Shown: piece by piece, positions 12,400 through 23,795 of the stretch
How the letters are laid out: each line of letters opens with the position of its first letter
Position numbering within the stretch: the stretch's first letter is position 1
From: Myotis daubentonii
Lineage: Eukaryota > Chordata > Mammalia > Chiroptera > Vespertilionidae
Direction of reading: 5' to 3'
DNA length: 64,000 nucleotides
Assembly: GCF_963259705.1 (NCBI RefSeq)
Contig: NC_081847.1
Span: 70,887,754 to 70,951,753, forward strand
Position numbers and translations under genes: made by a program
The notes under the pieces: generated by a model
What the model was told of the DNA's origin: nothing
The model's input: only the letters and a program-made list of their open reading frames with translations
Database searches by the model: none

Positions 12400-14320
12400 G
12401 TGTTTTGGACCCAGGGAAGAGAGGGGACGGCTGGCTGGGAGCCAGCTGGGTTTGCATGGGTCCACCACTGCCTAGCCAGCTTCAACTTCCTCTTCTGTGG
12501 ACTAGCCACGCCACTTCACAGCAAGGGACTGGGACGTGCTACAATGCCAGGACTCTCACACCTGTATGACCCCTGCCTCACCTGGGCAGGGCCCCAACCT
12601 CTCCCCACAGTGGGCTGGGCACACAAGAGTGTTGAGCGAATCCAGGCTGAATACCCACCGCGGCATTTGGACCCTCTGAGCCCGGACTCTCCCAGGGACC
12701 TGCAGACACCCTTGCAGGGGCCTTCTGAAGTCATTTCTCCCCAAAGGGCACCCCAATGGAGCGCACCCCTGTGATCACATTACCTGAGCACCAGCTCCGT
12801 GGCGGAGCTCGGTGAGGACGGCTTTATCTGAGCCCGCCTGGTACAGGGCCACTGGGCCCTGTCCCCCTAATCGACATTCAATTCTTGCTTAATTGACAGT
12901 TACGCTCGAATCCTTCCTCTGACCTAAAACCTCCCGTAGCTCCCCAGGGCCTGCCCACCAAGCCCCGGTTTCTCACCCTGGCAGTCAGGAACACCCCTGG
13001 CCTGAGAATGGCCCCATCTGTGTCTGTGGGGGGGCGCTCCCCAAGTCCTGCCCTTCCTCGGATTGCCCTACCTGCCCCTTCACGCTCTCATCTATCACCT
13101 TTCATTTAACACGTTTATTAAACACATCGTTTATTTGTTAGTACATATCCGTCCCCCACTCTCTGAAGACATTGTCCTAGACACTGAAGTAGAGACGGTG
13201 ATCTTAACCACTGCAACTGAAACGTCTTACTTTGTAGATTTCATAAAACATGTGCCCACGTGATTGCATTGAGGGTCCCGCCAGGTCTAGGACGGGGACG
13301 TGCAAGGGAAGCGCCCTGAGCTTCATCAGCCTCAGGGCCAGTCCACCTCTGCGCCCAGCGTGCAGGCCGGCTCCTGCGCAGGAGGCCTTCCTGAGGATGC
13401 TGGCTTCCTCCTCTGAGCGGCAAGGGCTGACTCCTGGCTCCGCCATGGAAGGTCGTTTCCCCAGGTCTCCCAGATTGTGTTTGTCGAGTGGTCACAACGA
13501 TTCCTACCCTGACAGGCGTTTTGCGGGAATTACACCAGAGCCGGTGTAAACGTGCCTGCACGTGTAAGAGCTCCTGGGGCAGCCTCATTAGCAGTGGGAG
13601 CCGCTGACTCGGATCCTGGCTCCCAGATCCCCAGGATCTAGACTAGAGGTTCTTCTCCTTTTGCCCGCTAGAGGGCACCGGGCATCACAAACGACCTCCA
13701 GTGCTTTGCCCACTGGAGAGAAGCAGGCTTCCCAAGGTTCCCAGGGTAAGAATGAGGGGTGTCTGGGATTCAAAAGAGACCCCATCAAGGCAAGCCAAGA
13801 GCCTGGTAGGGATCCTTTGTTCCTGGGCCTGGCTGTCAGGGGTGAGGGCAGGCTGCGATGGATAGAAACAGCCAGGTCATGATGCCAAAGCCACACTGTC
13901 CATCCCCAGGTGCATCACACAGCCCGAAAGAGTGAATGAAAGAGCTGACTCCTGGAGCTAGCTTTTTGCATTTCTGTCTGTGCGACCTTTGGTAAGCGAC
14001 TTGACCTCTCTGAGCCTCAGTGGGAAATGTTACTGGTCCCAAAGAAGGGGAAAGCCCCTGGGTGCAGAAGGGTGGCCACGATTGCTTGTGTTGCTTTCTA
14101 TCGCGTGAGGATGCTAAAGTGCAATTAGCTTTTTTCTGCTGATCGAAAATGTAACGTACTGATTAGTCAAAATGTTTTGCTGAGAATCTTACCATGAGCC
14201 AGGCCCTGCACTGGCTTATGAGATTGGCAACAATGAAGCCAGTAGTTTTGTTAGGGGTGGTGGTATTCTGGGTGATCGAATACTTCAGCCACGCCCCGCC
14301 CCTTCTCTCTATAATATTGA
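12400..14320. other. Intergenic with weak MIR traces
   Basis: A MIR-like word block lies at 13950-14040 (ctctgagcctcagtggg). No gene is seen. Confidence 0.5.
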
Positions 14321-14329
14321 TGCTTTGAC

Positions 14330-14905
14330 TCTACAATAGTAGAAAAGGTACAAATAGAGGAGCATTAATTGGGCACCTACTATGTACCAGATGCATAATT
14401 CCATCCTTCCTCTGACCCTGGGCTCCCTGCAAGCAGGGGCCATTGGCTTACTAGATGCTGTATTCTCCAGGCCTGGGACAATGGCTGGCACATAGTAGGT
14501 CCTCAATAGATACTTCTGTAGTGATTAAGAATGATTTGTACAAAGTCTACAAATGAGGAACTGAGGTTCAGAGAGACTGTGTGACTTGTCCAAGGTGATC
14601 CAGCTAGTGGGATGCAGGACCAGGGTCCTGAGAAAGTTCTTTCTACTCAGTGCTTGTCCCTCCTCCCCACTTTCCCACACCCCCTTGGCCTAAAGCAGCT
14701 TATTTTACAAACACATACTTATGTAGTACTTGTTAAGCAGCAACCCTAAGAGGCAGGTGTTAGAACTTCCCCCATTTTACAGATGGGAAAACTGAGGCAC
14801 CAATCAGGTAACTAACTTGCCCAGATCACACAGACTAAATGGTAGAATCAGGATTCTAATCTGTCTGTCACTGAAACGCTTGCTGTTGACCAGTATGCCA
14901 TTCTG
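14330..14905. repeat. L2 and reversed MIR fragments
   Basis: L2-like 14345-14520 (gggcacctactatgtacc, ggctggcacatagtagg). Reversed MIRs follow at 14545-14640 (aggaactgaggttcagag) and 14755-14905 (ccattttacagatgggaa). Confidence 0.75.
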
Positions 14906-15499
14906 CCTCCTCGAGAGGCCACAGGATGTGAATCTTCTCTTCTCACCCCCCTGGGGGCCCCTGGATGACCTGGGTCATGCCTTCTTTTAAACAGCCCCTG
15001 GTGCCCCTGGCACAGAGTTGGGCATGCTGTGGGTGCTCCGTTCAGGCCTCTGGCTGGGGGGTGCCCAGCAGATGAGGCCCCTTAGTTGCTGTTGCCCCAT
15101 TTGGAAGTTAGTGGGTGGGTCTGAGGTTTTAGTGCAAGGTCATCCCGGCCCTTTGAGCCTATAGCCACCTGTCCACACCCCACCCAGTCCTATACACACC
15201 TGCCAGCAACCAATGGTGCTTTGAAGGTGCAGGGAAGAGGCAAGAGTTGGACTTTTCCGCTTTATCTGCACCGCTTTCCTACATGTAGGTTCTAAAGTAA
15301 ATGGCCTGTGTGCACATGGGTATATATCTGCATGTAGTCCATGTGGACACACATGTTCTCGTGCATGTGTGGAAGTGAGCGGTCCTGTATGTGAGTGCAC
15401 ATATGTCTGGCTGTGACATGTACGGTCCTGTGTGTGTCCAAGGGTGCAGATGTGGACCTGAGTGTAATATATAGCTCACGTGTGTGAGTAACATGGAAA

Positions 15500-15690
15500 G
15501 ACAGACCACTAAAACAGAAGGGCATCTCCTCACCTAGCCTCAGTTTCCTCATCTGTAATATGGGGACAATAATAGTATCTTACTGGTGGAACAGTGCCAG
15601 ACACACACTACGTGCCATAATATTAGCTCTTATTATTACTGCCCACCCAGAGGTTGTGTGGCGATTCCATGAAATGATAGCTTTGAGGAT
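15500..15690 (+). repeat. MIR SINE
   Basis: gcctcagtttcctcatctg, taatatggggacaataatag and a later tccatgaaatgat. Confidence 0.75.
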
Positions 15691-16199
15691 TTGGCTCAAG
15701 AAAAGTTTCTTCTGTCATCCTTACATCAATAATTTTCCCTCCTTCCCCTTGGTTTTACCATTGCCGAGGCAACATAACAACGATCCAGAGAATTTGAGAC
15801 ACAGAGGTAGGAAGGATGGGGTATCTGTCACCCCATCCAGACTCTTTCCAGACTTTGTCCATAGGTAAGCTAGCAAGGGCTTAGCACAGGGTGGTGCTCG
15901 AAATACAGTTGGATGGGTTAACAAATATATTTTCTTCACCTTAGATGACTAAACTGAGCATCTTTTTATCCTGCTTTTGTTCCCTTATCATGGGCATTTT
16001 CCATGTGACAACCAGTTTATAATTATTAGAGACGTTAGAAGAGTGGAAACTTCTCGATGCCCCCAAACTGGGAAATAGTTAATTTGCTTGTGGAAAAGTC
16101 ACTTTACGAAATGTGAGGTTCTCTTCTTTCTTTGGGACAAATTAATGTTTTCATATTGGGAATTGGGTGTCCCAGCATTTATCTGTTCCTGGATAGAAG

Positions 16200-16890
16200 G
16201 TGATTCCATTGAAAAAGATGACATTAGACATAAAGGAAATGCAACTCAAAACTGTAGTGAAATACTCTGCAGACAACCCCAAGTGCTGGTGAGGATGTGG
16301 AGAAATGGGAGCCCTCATGCATTGCTGGTGAGATGGTAAAGTGGTGCAGAGGCTTTGGAAAACAGTCTGGCAGTTCCTCAAAAGCTAAAATTAGAGTTCC
16401 CATGTGATCCAGCAGTTCCACTCCTAGACATAGACCCAAGAAAAACAAAAATATATGTCTATACACAAATGTTCACAGCAGTTTATTCATAAGAACCAAA
16501 AGGTGGAAATAACCCAAATGCCCACCAATTGATGAATGAATATATTAAACGTGGTGTGTCAACACAATGTAATATTACTTGGCAATAAAAAAGGAATAAA
16601 GTACTAATTCCTGCCACAACATGGATGGACTTTGAAATCATATAAAGTGAAACGAGCCAGTTACAAACGACTTTGTATGATTTCCGATTTGATTTTATTC
16701 CATACCATGGATTGTCCAGAATAGGCAAGTCCATAGAGACAGAAGTGAATAGGCGATTACCATGTACTGGGCGGGGGAGATTGGCAGAGAGGCCAGTGAA
16801 TGACTACTAATGGGTACAGATGTTTTTGGGGGGGATGATGAGAAAGTTCCAAAATTGATAAACCTAGTAAAAACTTGTATACTTTAGATG
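16200..16890 (+). mobile_element. Old L1 fragment (ORF2 end and 3' UTR)
   Basis: It contains the ORF2 tail (gtgctggtgaggatgtgg, ccacaacatggatgga, aaagtgaaacgagcc) and then a 3' UTR segment. A hAT element has inserted at its distal end, near 16890. Confidence 0.8.
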
Positions 16891-17577
16891 AGAGATTTTC
16901 AACCTTTTTCATTTCATGGCACACATAAACTAATTACTAAAATTCTGCAGCACACCAAAAAAATGTATGTTTTGCCGATATGACAAAAGTGTAGGTATAA
17001 TTTTGATTGATTTATTTTAAAAATAATAATAGTAATTACCTACCCTTTTTGCTCCAACATGAGTTTTTAAAAAATCAGGTGCCTAGCCTGGCAAGTATGG
17101 CTAAGTGGTTGAGCATTGACCTATGAACCAAGAGATTGCAGTTCGATTCCCTGTCTGGCCACATGCCCCAGTTGCAGCCTTGATCCCCAGTTGGGGGTGT
17201 GCAGGAGGCAGCCAATCCATGGTTCTCTCTCATCATTGTTGTTTCTATCTTTCTCACCCTCTCTCTTCCTCTCTGAAATCAATTTTTAAAAATCAGGAGC
17301 CTATATACTAATATATAAAGGGTTGGGGGTTTTTTGGTTCCATGAATTAACCAATCAGACATAACCTTATTATGCAACATGAGCAATAAGATGCAATTCT
17401 ATTATGACCTATATATATGGTTCAAGACAGGGCATTCACACTGGATGCTATTATTGTGTTAGCTGTTGTCTTTTTTTAAATTTGACAATCTAAAGGAAAA
17501 GAGATCAGTGCCTCTTACTAAATAGTCAGGTATTGCATGTTTTAAAAACTCTTGCAGCATACAGTTGAAAAATCACT
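16891..17577. mobile_element. hAT element with nested Ves SINE
   Basis: Left end agagattttcaacc and right end gttgaaaaatcactc are short inverted ends, flanked by ctttagatg on both sides (16882-16890 and 17578-17586). The interior carries tttcatggcacac-type subterminal sequence and no transposase. A SINE at 17085-17287 splits it. Confidence 0.75.
17085..17287 (+). repeat. Ves SINE inside a hAT element
   Basis: Plus-oriented SINE (ggctaagtggttgag A box, ggaggcagcc, tctctcatcattg). Target copies aaatcagg(t/a)gcct flank it. Confidence 0.9.
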
Positions 17578-17679
17578 CTTTAGATGGATAACTCATATGG
17601 CATGTGAATTTTTTTTTTTTGGCATGTGAATTTTATCTCACTAAAGTTGTTAGAATAATTTTTTAAAAAGAATAGAGCC

Positions 17680-17838
17680 CTAACTGGTTTGGCTCAGTGG
17701 ATAGAGCAAATGAAGGGTCCCAAGTTCAATTCTGGTCAAGGGCATGTACTGCGGTTGTAGGTGTGTGCGGGAGGGTAACCAATCAATGTGTCCTCCCCCA
17801 CCCCTTCCACTTTCTGTAAAAATCAATGGAAAAATATC
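17680..17838 (+). repeat. Ves SINE
   Basis: Plus-oriented and shortened: ctaactggtttggctcagtg, gttcaattctggtcaaggg, then the C/T-rich tail and aaaaatcaatgg. Confidence 0.88.
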
Positions 17839-17862
17839 CTCGGGTGACAACTAACAAAATAA

Positions 17863-18506
17863 TCCTATATAATAAAAGCCTAGTCCTAACCGGTTTGGCT
17901 CAGTGGATAGAGTGTCAGCCTGTGGACTGAAGGGTCTCAGGTTCGATTCTGGTCAAGGGCATGTACCTTGGTTGCGGGCACATCCCCACTAGGGGGTGTG
18001 CAAGAGGCAGCTGATCGATGTTTCTCTCTCATCGATGTTTCTAACTCTCTATTCCTCTCCCTTCCTCTCTGTAAAAAGTCAATAAAATATATTAAAAAAC
18101 AAAAACAAAACAAAACAATTTAAAAAATAAAAAATAAAAATTTTTTTTAAAAAGCCTAATATGCTAAGTATCCAGTTGTCCGGTCATCTGTTGAACTAAT
18201 CAAAGCCCAATATGCTAATGATATGCTAAGGCTGCTCAACTGCTCGTTATGATGTGCACTGACCACCAGGGGGCAGACTGAGTGAGAAGGGCCAGACATG
18301 CCCTGGAGTCCTCCCGTGGTTCCTCCCCGGCTGGCCAACCTCTCTGGTCCCCTCTCCAGTCGTGCACCAGTGGGGTCCCTCAGCCTGGCCTCTGCCCTCT
18401 CGCAATCCAGGACCCCTTGGGATGTCAGAGAGCTGGTTTCAGCCTGATCCCACAGGCCAGGCCGAGGGACCCCACTGGTGCATGAATTCATGCACCAGGC
18501 CTCTAG
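17863..18506 (+). mobile_element. HeliBat-type Helitron, non-autonomous
   Basis: The 5' end is TCCTATATAATAAAAG at 17863 and the 3' end CTAG at 18503-18506, preceded by a terminal palindrome (gtgcatgaattcatgcac, 18478-18495). It sits between A (17862) and T (18507), as Helitrons do. No Rep/helicase is encoded. A Ves SINE is nested inside, and 29-bp inverted arms lie upstream of the 3' end. Confidence 0.93.
17882..18145 (+). repeat. Ves SINE nested in Helitron
   Basis: Plus-oriented, with A box tttggctcagtgg, B box ggttcgattctgg and a long A/T-rich tail. The host word aaaagccta is duplicated on both sides. Confidence 0.93.
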
Positions 18507-19559
18507 TAATAAAAATAAAATAAAATAAAAATAGAGACCCAAGACAACAATGCAAATATACAACATCATTTATTGGAGACATGGGCTCCGGGGCCAAGTA
18601 CATATTAACCTCACTTGACTTTCACAATAGCCCTGTGAGCTTACTTCCCTATCATATAGATGAGGACACGATTGAGAGGGAACTCAAAGCTCTGCACTTC
18701 TGCCTGAGAAGTGGAGGGTTTGAGCTCTACATCTGGTACCTCAGGTGCTTTTGCTGCCTCCTTGAAGGGGCCTGAAGCTGGTGGACAGGTCAGCTGGGCA
18801 GACCTGTGGGGCCGGGGATCTGGGCTCCTCCTTGCCCTTTATCTGGCTTGAGCAGCAAGAGTTCATGGTCAGGACTCTTTATCGCTCCCTCAGGCCTTCT
18901 CCCAGCATCTCCCTGTTGAGGGACCCAGCAGGGGGCTGCCCAGTGATGTTGGTTTTCTATTCTTAAAAAAAAAAAAAGAAAAAGAAGAAGGGGTACCCCA
19001 ATGGTGAAGGGGTGAACGGCAGAGGAGCAGGGAGGCCATACCTTCTCTTGGGTACCACAGTTTTAGAAATGCCCAACAGGCAACCTGAGGCTCCCTCCCC
19101 AAGGCACACCTGGGTGCCTGCAGGGCAAGGCTGGCCCTAGTCCTCCTCCTCGCTCTCCCTCTTGGGAACGGGCCCATGTCCTTGATTGCAAAATTCAGCT
19201 ACAAAAAAGCACACACACAAAAAAAAACAGGAACCAATTTCCCCTCCCAGACAATCAAATCCTGAAAGAAATGTACTTGCAAAATAATCCCATGATGAGG
19301 TCACTGCACCAGAACGGTCCCTGGAGGGAGCTCTGAGGTGTGGACGCAGGTTTGAAATGGGAGATGAGCCCTTTCGCTGTGCCCGGGCTGCCTCCTCCCC
19401 TCTCATAGCCAGTCTGACTCCTGAACTCCAGCAGCCACCGTGCCTTTCCTGGAGGGCTCAGAAAGCACGCACGTTAACTGTAGTCGCCTTTGCAGGCTCA
19501 CAATGTGGTCCCTAATAAAGCTACTGATTGTTCAAGATCGGCTAATGGTTCATTGATTT

Positions 19560-20270
19560 CACTATCAATTTGCCGTTGAGAACTCCATCACTGTTCTGAA
19601 TCTTTATGCCAATCTTGAACAAAAGCAGCAGTTTGGACTGATCGCTGCAGTGCCACCCCAGCTGTTGCTGCAGTTGCTGTTATAGCAATTAATCCAAGAA
19701 TTACAGCGATTGGCATGCCAATAAATCTTTTTGACCTCTTCAGTATTCCTTCCGCAATGGCTTGGAGAGCTCTAGCTAGAGAACGTTCCTGCCATCGTCG
19801 ATCTATCTGTACAGGTAACCATACTTCTGTTCTGGCTCGCAATAGATACAAGCTCTCTCCATTGTGATTAAAAGGTACCGAGTTATTTACACAGGTTAAC
19901 AAAGTACAATTAAAACAAGATATTCCCTAGTCCCAGACACACAGGTATTCTGGCAACTGGTTTCAAAGGCCCACGATCTTCAAAAGAAAGTCCAGGCATC
20001 CAATTAGAGTCATTAGTTATAGGGCCTTCCATGGTCAGTCACAAGATGTTCTCCTTCCTGGCATAGACGCTTCACCTGTTCCCACGTGGGTGGAGGAGTG
20101 TTTCGGGTGCGAGGCAACAGCACGCGAATTGTCCTCCCTGGATGGTTAGCGGCGCAAACCGGTCTTCCAGTCCCGCCTCGTCACGCTTCCTCTTGCTCGC
20201 CATGCCGTAACTTGATTCTTTTATCAGGAATCCAGGACTTCTTAGTTCCTGTGGAAACATAAGCATAACC
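19560..20270 (-). pseudogene. env: ERV env remnant
   Basis: The piece at 20040-20270 resembles the basic N-terminal leader of betaretroviral env. The piece at 19588-19902 resembles the end of the surface subunit, a basic cleavage site (RSKR) and the hydrophobic start of the transmembrane subunit. Only about 280 bp separate regions that should be more than 1 kb apart, so most of the surface subunit is deleted. The transmembrane part is cut short near 19560. Confidence 0.75.
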
Positions 20271-20429
20271 TCAACCCCAACTTAAAACGGTAGCCGGGCA
20301 CCATTGATTAGGAGTGACATCTTGGTACATGACAGGTTGTTCTACCGGGACCTCCTTTTTATGTCCCCAATGCATTTCAGTAGCTGGCACTGCATCTGTA
20401 TTCAAATTTTAAAAATTTAGAGTAAATAG

Positions 20430-20965
20430 AGCTCTTAATAATCTTCGTCGGGGAGTCTGGCCTGATTCCAGCTCCTCTCCCCCTTTTTGTTTTTGCAGCA
20501 TTTCCTTAAGGGTGCGGTTTTTTCACTCAATAATTGCTTGACCTGTACTGTTTTCAAGAATTCCTGTAATATGTTTAATATTAAACTGTTGAAAAAAATG
20601 TTGACACTTAGTTGATAAATATGCTGAGCCATTGTTAGTTTTAATGGCTCGGGGTTTGCCTATTACAGCAAAGGCTTTAATGCTGGATTTGGAATTCCAG
20701 GTTGTAAAGGTCCCATAGGCTCAATAATCTCATTAATCCATCTTAAATCAGCTAACATTCTCCATTTACCTGATTTTTTCTTTATAACAAAGACGGGAGA
20801 ATTCCACGGACTAGAGCTGGCTTCTATATGCCCTAGTTGTATTTGTTTTTTTGATAATAATTTGGAGCACTTCCAACTTCTCTCTTGTTAGGGGCTATTG
20901 CTCTACCTAAACTGGTTTAGTTGTTTTTCATTTTAATGGTAGGGTGAAGCGCTTTGAAGTGGCCC
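20430..20965 (-). pseudogene. pol: ERV pol remnant: RT N-terminus joined to integrase core
   Basis: The minus strand shows a reverse-transcriptase fingers motif ([15 protein letters not shown], about 20765-20815). Within about 120 bases it passes directly to integrase-core sequence with a QFNIKH motif near 20585 and a GQAIIE-like motif near 20530-20545. The RT palm with YxDD, RNase H and the integrase zinc domain are missing, so a deletion of roughly 2 kb is inferred at about 20680. Confidence 0.7.
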
Positions 20966-20989
20966 CCTCTATAAATTTTGATCCTGTAA

Positions 20990-21590
20990 ACTGGCGCCAG
21001 TGACGCCAGCACCAGCTTGACAAATCATTTGTCTATGACTTTTCTGTAAAGAAGGTATAGTAATTGTAGCCCCCTATTGTTGTAAAAGATCTCTTCCCCA
21101 TAAAGATAGTGCAATGGAGGCAATATATGGCTGTATTTTGCCCTTTTGTCCTTTAGGCCCCTGACATTTAAGTACATTCGAGCTTTGTAAAATTTCAGTG
21201 AGGTTTACAACCTGTAAAAGTTGTATTCACCTTGTGCACCGGCCAGGATCGAGGCCAGTGCAAAGTAAAAACTGTAGTTACATCAGCCCCAGAATCTACC
21301 AGGCTGATAATTTTTATTCCCTCCAGGAACATTACTGTAAAAATTGAGGTCTTTGGCCTCCTAAGACTGTATGCTAAAAAACCTTTCTTCCTGTGCTACT
21401 AAATCCCCCAGTTCGCTTAACTGGTGCTGTATGCCCTATTTGTTTATAGGGAAGTAATAATAACTGTGCTATTTTTTTTCTCCAGCCTTATTATATTTAT
21501 AATACTAGAAGCAGACGTTATAACTAATACTTCTCCTTTATAATCTGCATCAATAACTCTGGGAGCATGTTTAGCTTTCCCTTGTGGGAC
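20990..21590 (-). pseudogene. pro: ERV dUTPase and protease remnant
   Basis: Minus-strand fragments show a dUTPase-like motif (RVIDADYKGEV, about 21525-21560) and, near 21270-21300, the aspartic protease active-site motif DSGAD. A dUTPase fused ahead of protease is typical of betaretroviruses. Frames are broken by stops and a small AT-rich interruption near 21470-21510. Confidence 0.65.
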
Positions 21591-21683
21591 CCTTGCCTTC
21601 AGACAATCCTTTTTCATATGTCCCACTTTCCCACATCCATAGCATTTAACAGGATGGGAATTGCAGTTTTTAATGCAGCAGCA

Positions 21684-21776
21684 AGAAAATTATTATTATT
21701 ATTAATTATTTATATAAGATTTTAATATTATTATTATTGTATTACTATTATTATATTAGTATTATTAGTATAACTT
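21684..21776. repeat. AT-rich TTA/ATT tract in the ERV
   Basis: Degenerate TTA and ATT repeats of about 93 bp sit between the zinc-knuckle and capsid parts of gag. Confidence 0.85.
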
Positions 21777-22056
21777 TAGAAAATGATTGGGCCGGGGTGC
21801 CGGCCTCCTCCATTTTTGACTAAGCCTTTAAGCAACAAGCTTTCATCTGTGCCATAACAGCATCCTCTAACAGCACCTGTTGCTGTAAGCTACCATGTGT
21901 CCCAGTTCCTGTTAACTGGTCAAAATTACATCCAGGTGGATTTTGTTGGGCGTTAATCATCGCCACTCTCCTGGCTTCTTCCCACCACCAGGATTTCAAT
22001 TGCAGATATTGCCCTGGGGCTAATACTGCCTTCGCTATAGCATTCTAGTTATATGG

Positions 22057-22150
22057 AATTAATTTATAACCTGTATAAATTAATTGTATATTAATTAATA
22101 TATAAAAATTAATAACATATAATAATATTATAATTAATAATATATATAAC
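22057..22150. repeat. AT-rich TTAATA tract in the ERV
   Basis: Degenerate ttaat/tata repeats of about 94 bp between capsid-like and matrix-like gag pieces. Confidence 0.85.
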
Positions 22151-22742
22151 CCTTGAGGGTATTGAGCATTAGCAGCTCTTTGTGTCCTGAGTGGAGTCTC
22201 AGCCGCTAACGCCGGATTAATGGCTAGTGCGCTTTTACTTCCACTTTTCGGCGGTGCAGCCAACTCCTGAGGACTTTTATTCTCTTTCTTTTCCTTACTA
22301 CTGTAAGTAATAATTCTTTTAAACTCCCTAAAAGCTCCTTCATCTCTGTGTCCCTTCTCGTCACCCTTCTTTTCCTTAACTTAGGGCGAGGGCAACGATC
22401 ATCTTCCGAACCAGCAGAAGATGAATCATCCAGCTCTGAATCGCTGGCTGAGGTTATTCTTTCATAACCTCCTACTTCATTTTGCCCGCTAGTTTTCTGT
22501 CCTTTTCTTGACTCCCTCGGTTCAGTGACCTCTAACGGGAGCGGCTCAGGGGCTTGCAATTTAAAAGCCTCATCCTTCACTTTTACCCCTGAGCTCTTGA
22601 ACAATGATCTCAAGACAGCTATATATTGACTCTGCATCGACAGGCTAATCCCCATGACTCTGCCTCTATTGCCGAAAGTTCCGCGTACTCTGGGCTGGCA
22701 AATCCCTTTCGGTCCTACCCGTTCCCAATTTCTTACCTTCGG

Positions 22743-22760
22743 GTCCCTGTTCGGGCGCCA
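22743..22760 (-). other. Retroviral primer-binding site (tRNA-Lys)
   Basis: The minus strand reads TGGCGCCCGAACAGGGAC, the complement of the 3' end of tRNA-Lys, located two bases inside the LTR edge. It defines the orientation and class of the provirus. Confidence 0.93.
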
Positions 22761-22762
22761 TT

Positions 22763-23205
22763 TGTTGATGTTCTTTGTGAACGGAGACACTGAGGCAAGC
22801 TTGGCGTGTAGGATGAAGTAGAGCAGAGGGCTACCGCTCGCTCAGGCGTGTAGCAAAGACCCTCTGATGCCTTCTGGCTTTTATTGAAGTGAGCACAGCA
22901 AACAACAATAGAGTACAGCAAGTGACAATGATTAACAAGCATGCTTATGAGATCATCGAGGCTAAGTTATACACTACACTATTAATTTCCTATGTTATAC
23001 AAAGACTATTTCCACCTGCAGCAGTGCACCCTCCCTGGCTTTCCATGCTCTCATGGACTGTTTATCACCTCAAGGAAAGTTCTGCCTCTGAACAATAAGT
23101 CTTGCGTGCAAGACTTTGTTCTGACGCGGCCTGCTTGCAGGCTCCCACCTTTTCTTGGCAGAACGTCCTCTTCTAGTTAACTTCATTCCGCTTGACCACT
23201 ACACA
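22763..23205 (-). repeat. 5' LTR of the class II ERV
   Basis: Read on the minus strand this LTR runs from TGTGTAGTGG to a CATCAACA end, two bases before the primer-binding site. A reversed AATAAA (tttatt) lies at about 22879-22886. The start near 23205 is approximate because there is no second LTR or duplicated target to compare. Confidence 0.7.
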
Positions 23206-23595
23206 CCCAAACCACTACCTGGAACCCATACCAACTTTACCAGGAATAGGGCTTGCTCACCCTTCTCCACAGCTTATGTCCTGGTCACCCACTGGGGGCT
23301 GCTGGCTCCCCAGCTGGTACTAGGAGGAACTCTTGGAGACTTGAATTTGCAACCACCCCTCTCCCAACCACTTCCAGCCATGACCTTCCCCACCTGCATC
23401 CCTCCCACACCAGCACCACATCAAAAGGGACAGGAAGATGTCACTAAACTGAAAGGCCTGCGCAGAGAAAGACGAGGAGACTGTCTCCTCAGTCTTGAAA
23501 GGCTGCTCAGAGCTGTTGGTGCCAAAAGAGAATTCCCCGAAACCACAGGGGCCTTGGGCACCAAAGTTCGGCGTTGTCCTTAAGAAGTGATTCCA

Positions 23596-23795
23596 GCCCT
23601 GGCCAGCGTGGCCCGGTTGGTTGAGCTCTGTCCCTTGCACCAAGAGGTCACCAGCTCGATTCCAGGTCAGCACTCGATCCCCAGGAGGGGGTGTGCAGGA
23701 GGCAGCTAATCAATGTGACCCTCTCACATAGATGTTCCCCCCCTTCTTCTCTTTCTAAAATCAATAATAAAAACATATTTTTTTTAAAAAAATAT
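23596..23795 (+). repeat. Ves SINE
   Basis: Plus-oriented (ccggttggttgagc, gtgtgcaggaggcagc, aatcaatgtgacc) with an A-rich end. Confidence 0.88.

Larger units (their letters stand above)
21590..22655 (-). pseudogene. gag: ERV gag remnant
   Basis: A gag-like reading frame starts with Met-Gly at about 22655, fitting a myristoylated matrix protein. Later pieces resemble capsid (around 21960-22050) and a CCHC zinc knuckle ending GHMKKDC near 21605-21640. Two AT-rich stretches at about 21684-21776 and 22057-22150 interrupt it and contain no gag-like sequence. Nothing here can be translated through. Confidence 0.75.
19485..23205 (-). mobile_element. Defective class II (betaretrovirus-like) endogenous retrovirus
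   Basis: A provirus remnant in minus orientation. From its 5' side (high coordinates) come an LTR, a lysine-tRNA primer-binding site, gag pieces, dUTPase and protease pieces, a short reverse-transcriptase piece, an integrase piece and an env fragment. The Lys primer site and the order of genes place it among HERV-K-like betaretroviral elements. It is heavily broken: most of RT and RNase H and most of the env surface subunit are deleted, AT-rich filler interrupts gag, and no 3' LTR is found at the low-coordinate end. All frames are interrupted. Confidence 0.85.

Noticed and set aside
17690..17960. tRNA-like A and B boxes
   Set aside because: They belong to the heads of tRNA-derived Ves SINEs; there is no complete cloverleaf tRNA gene.
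22224..22790. Intact retroviral gag gene
   Set aside because: The frame covers only the N-terminal part and starts in the leader; downstream gag is interrupted by AT-rich filler and stops.
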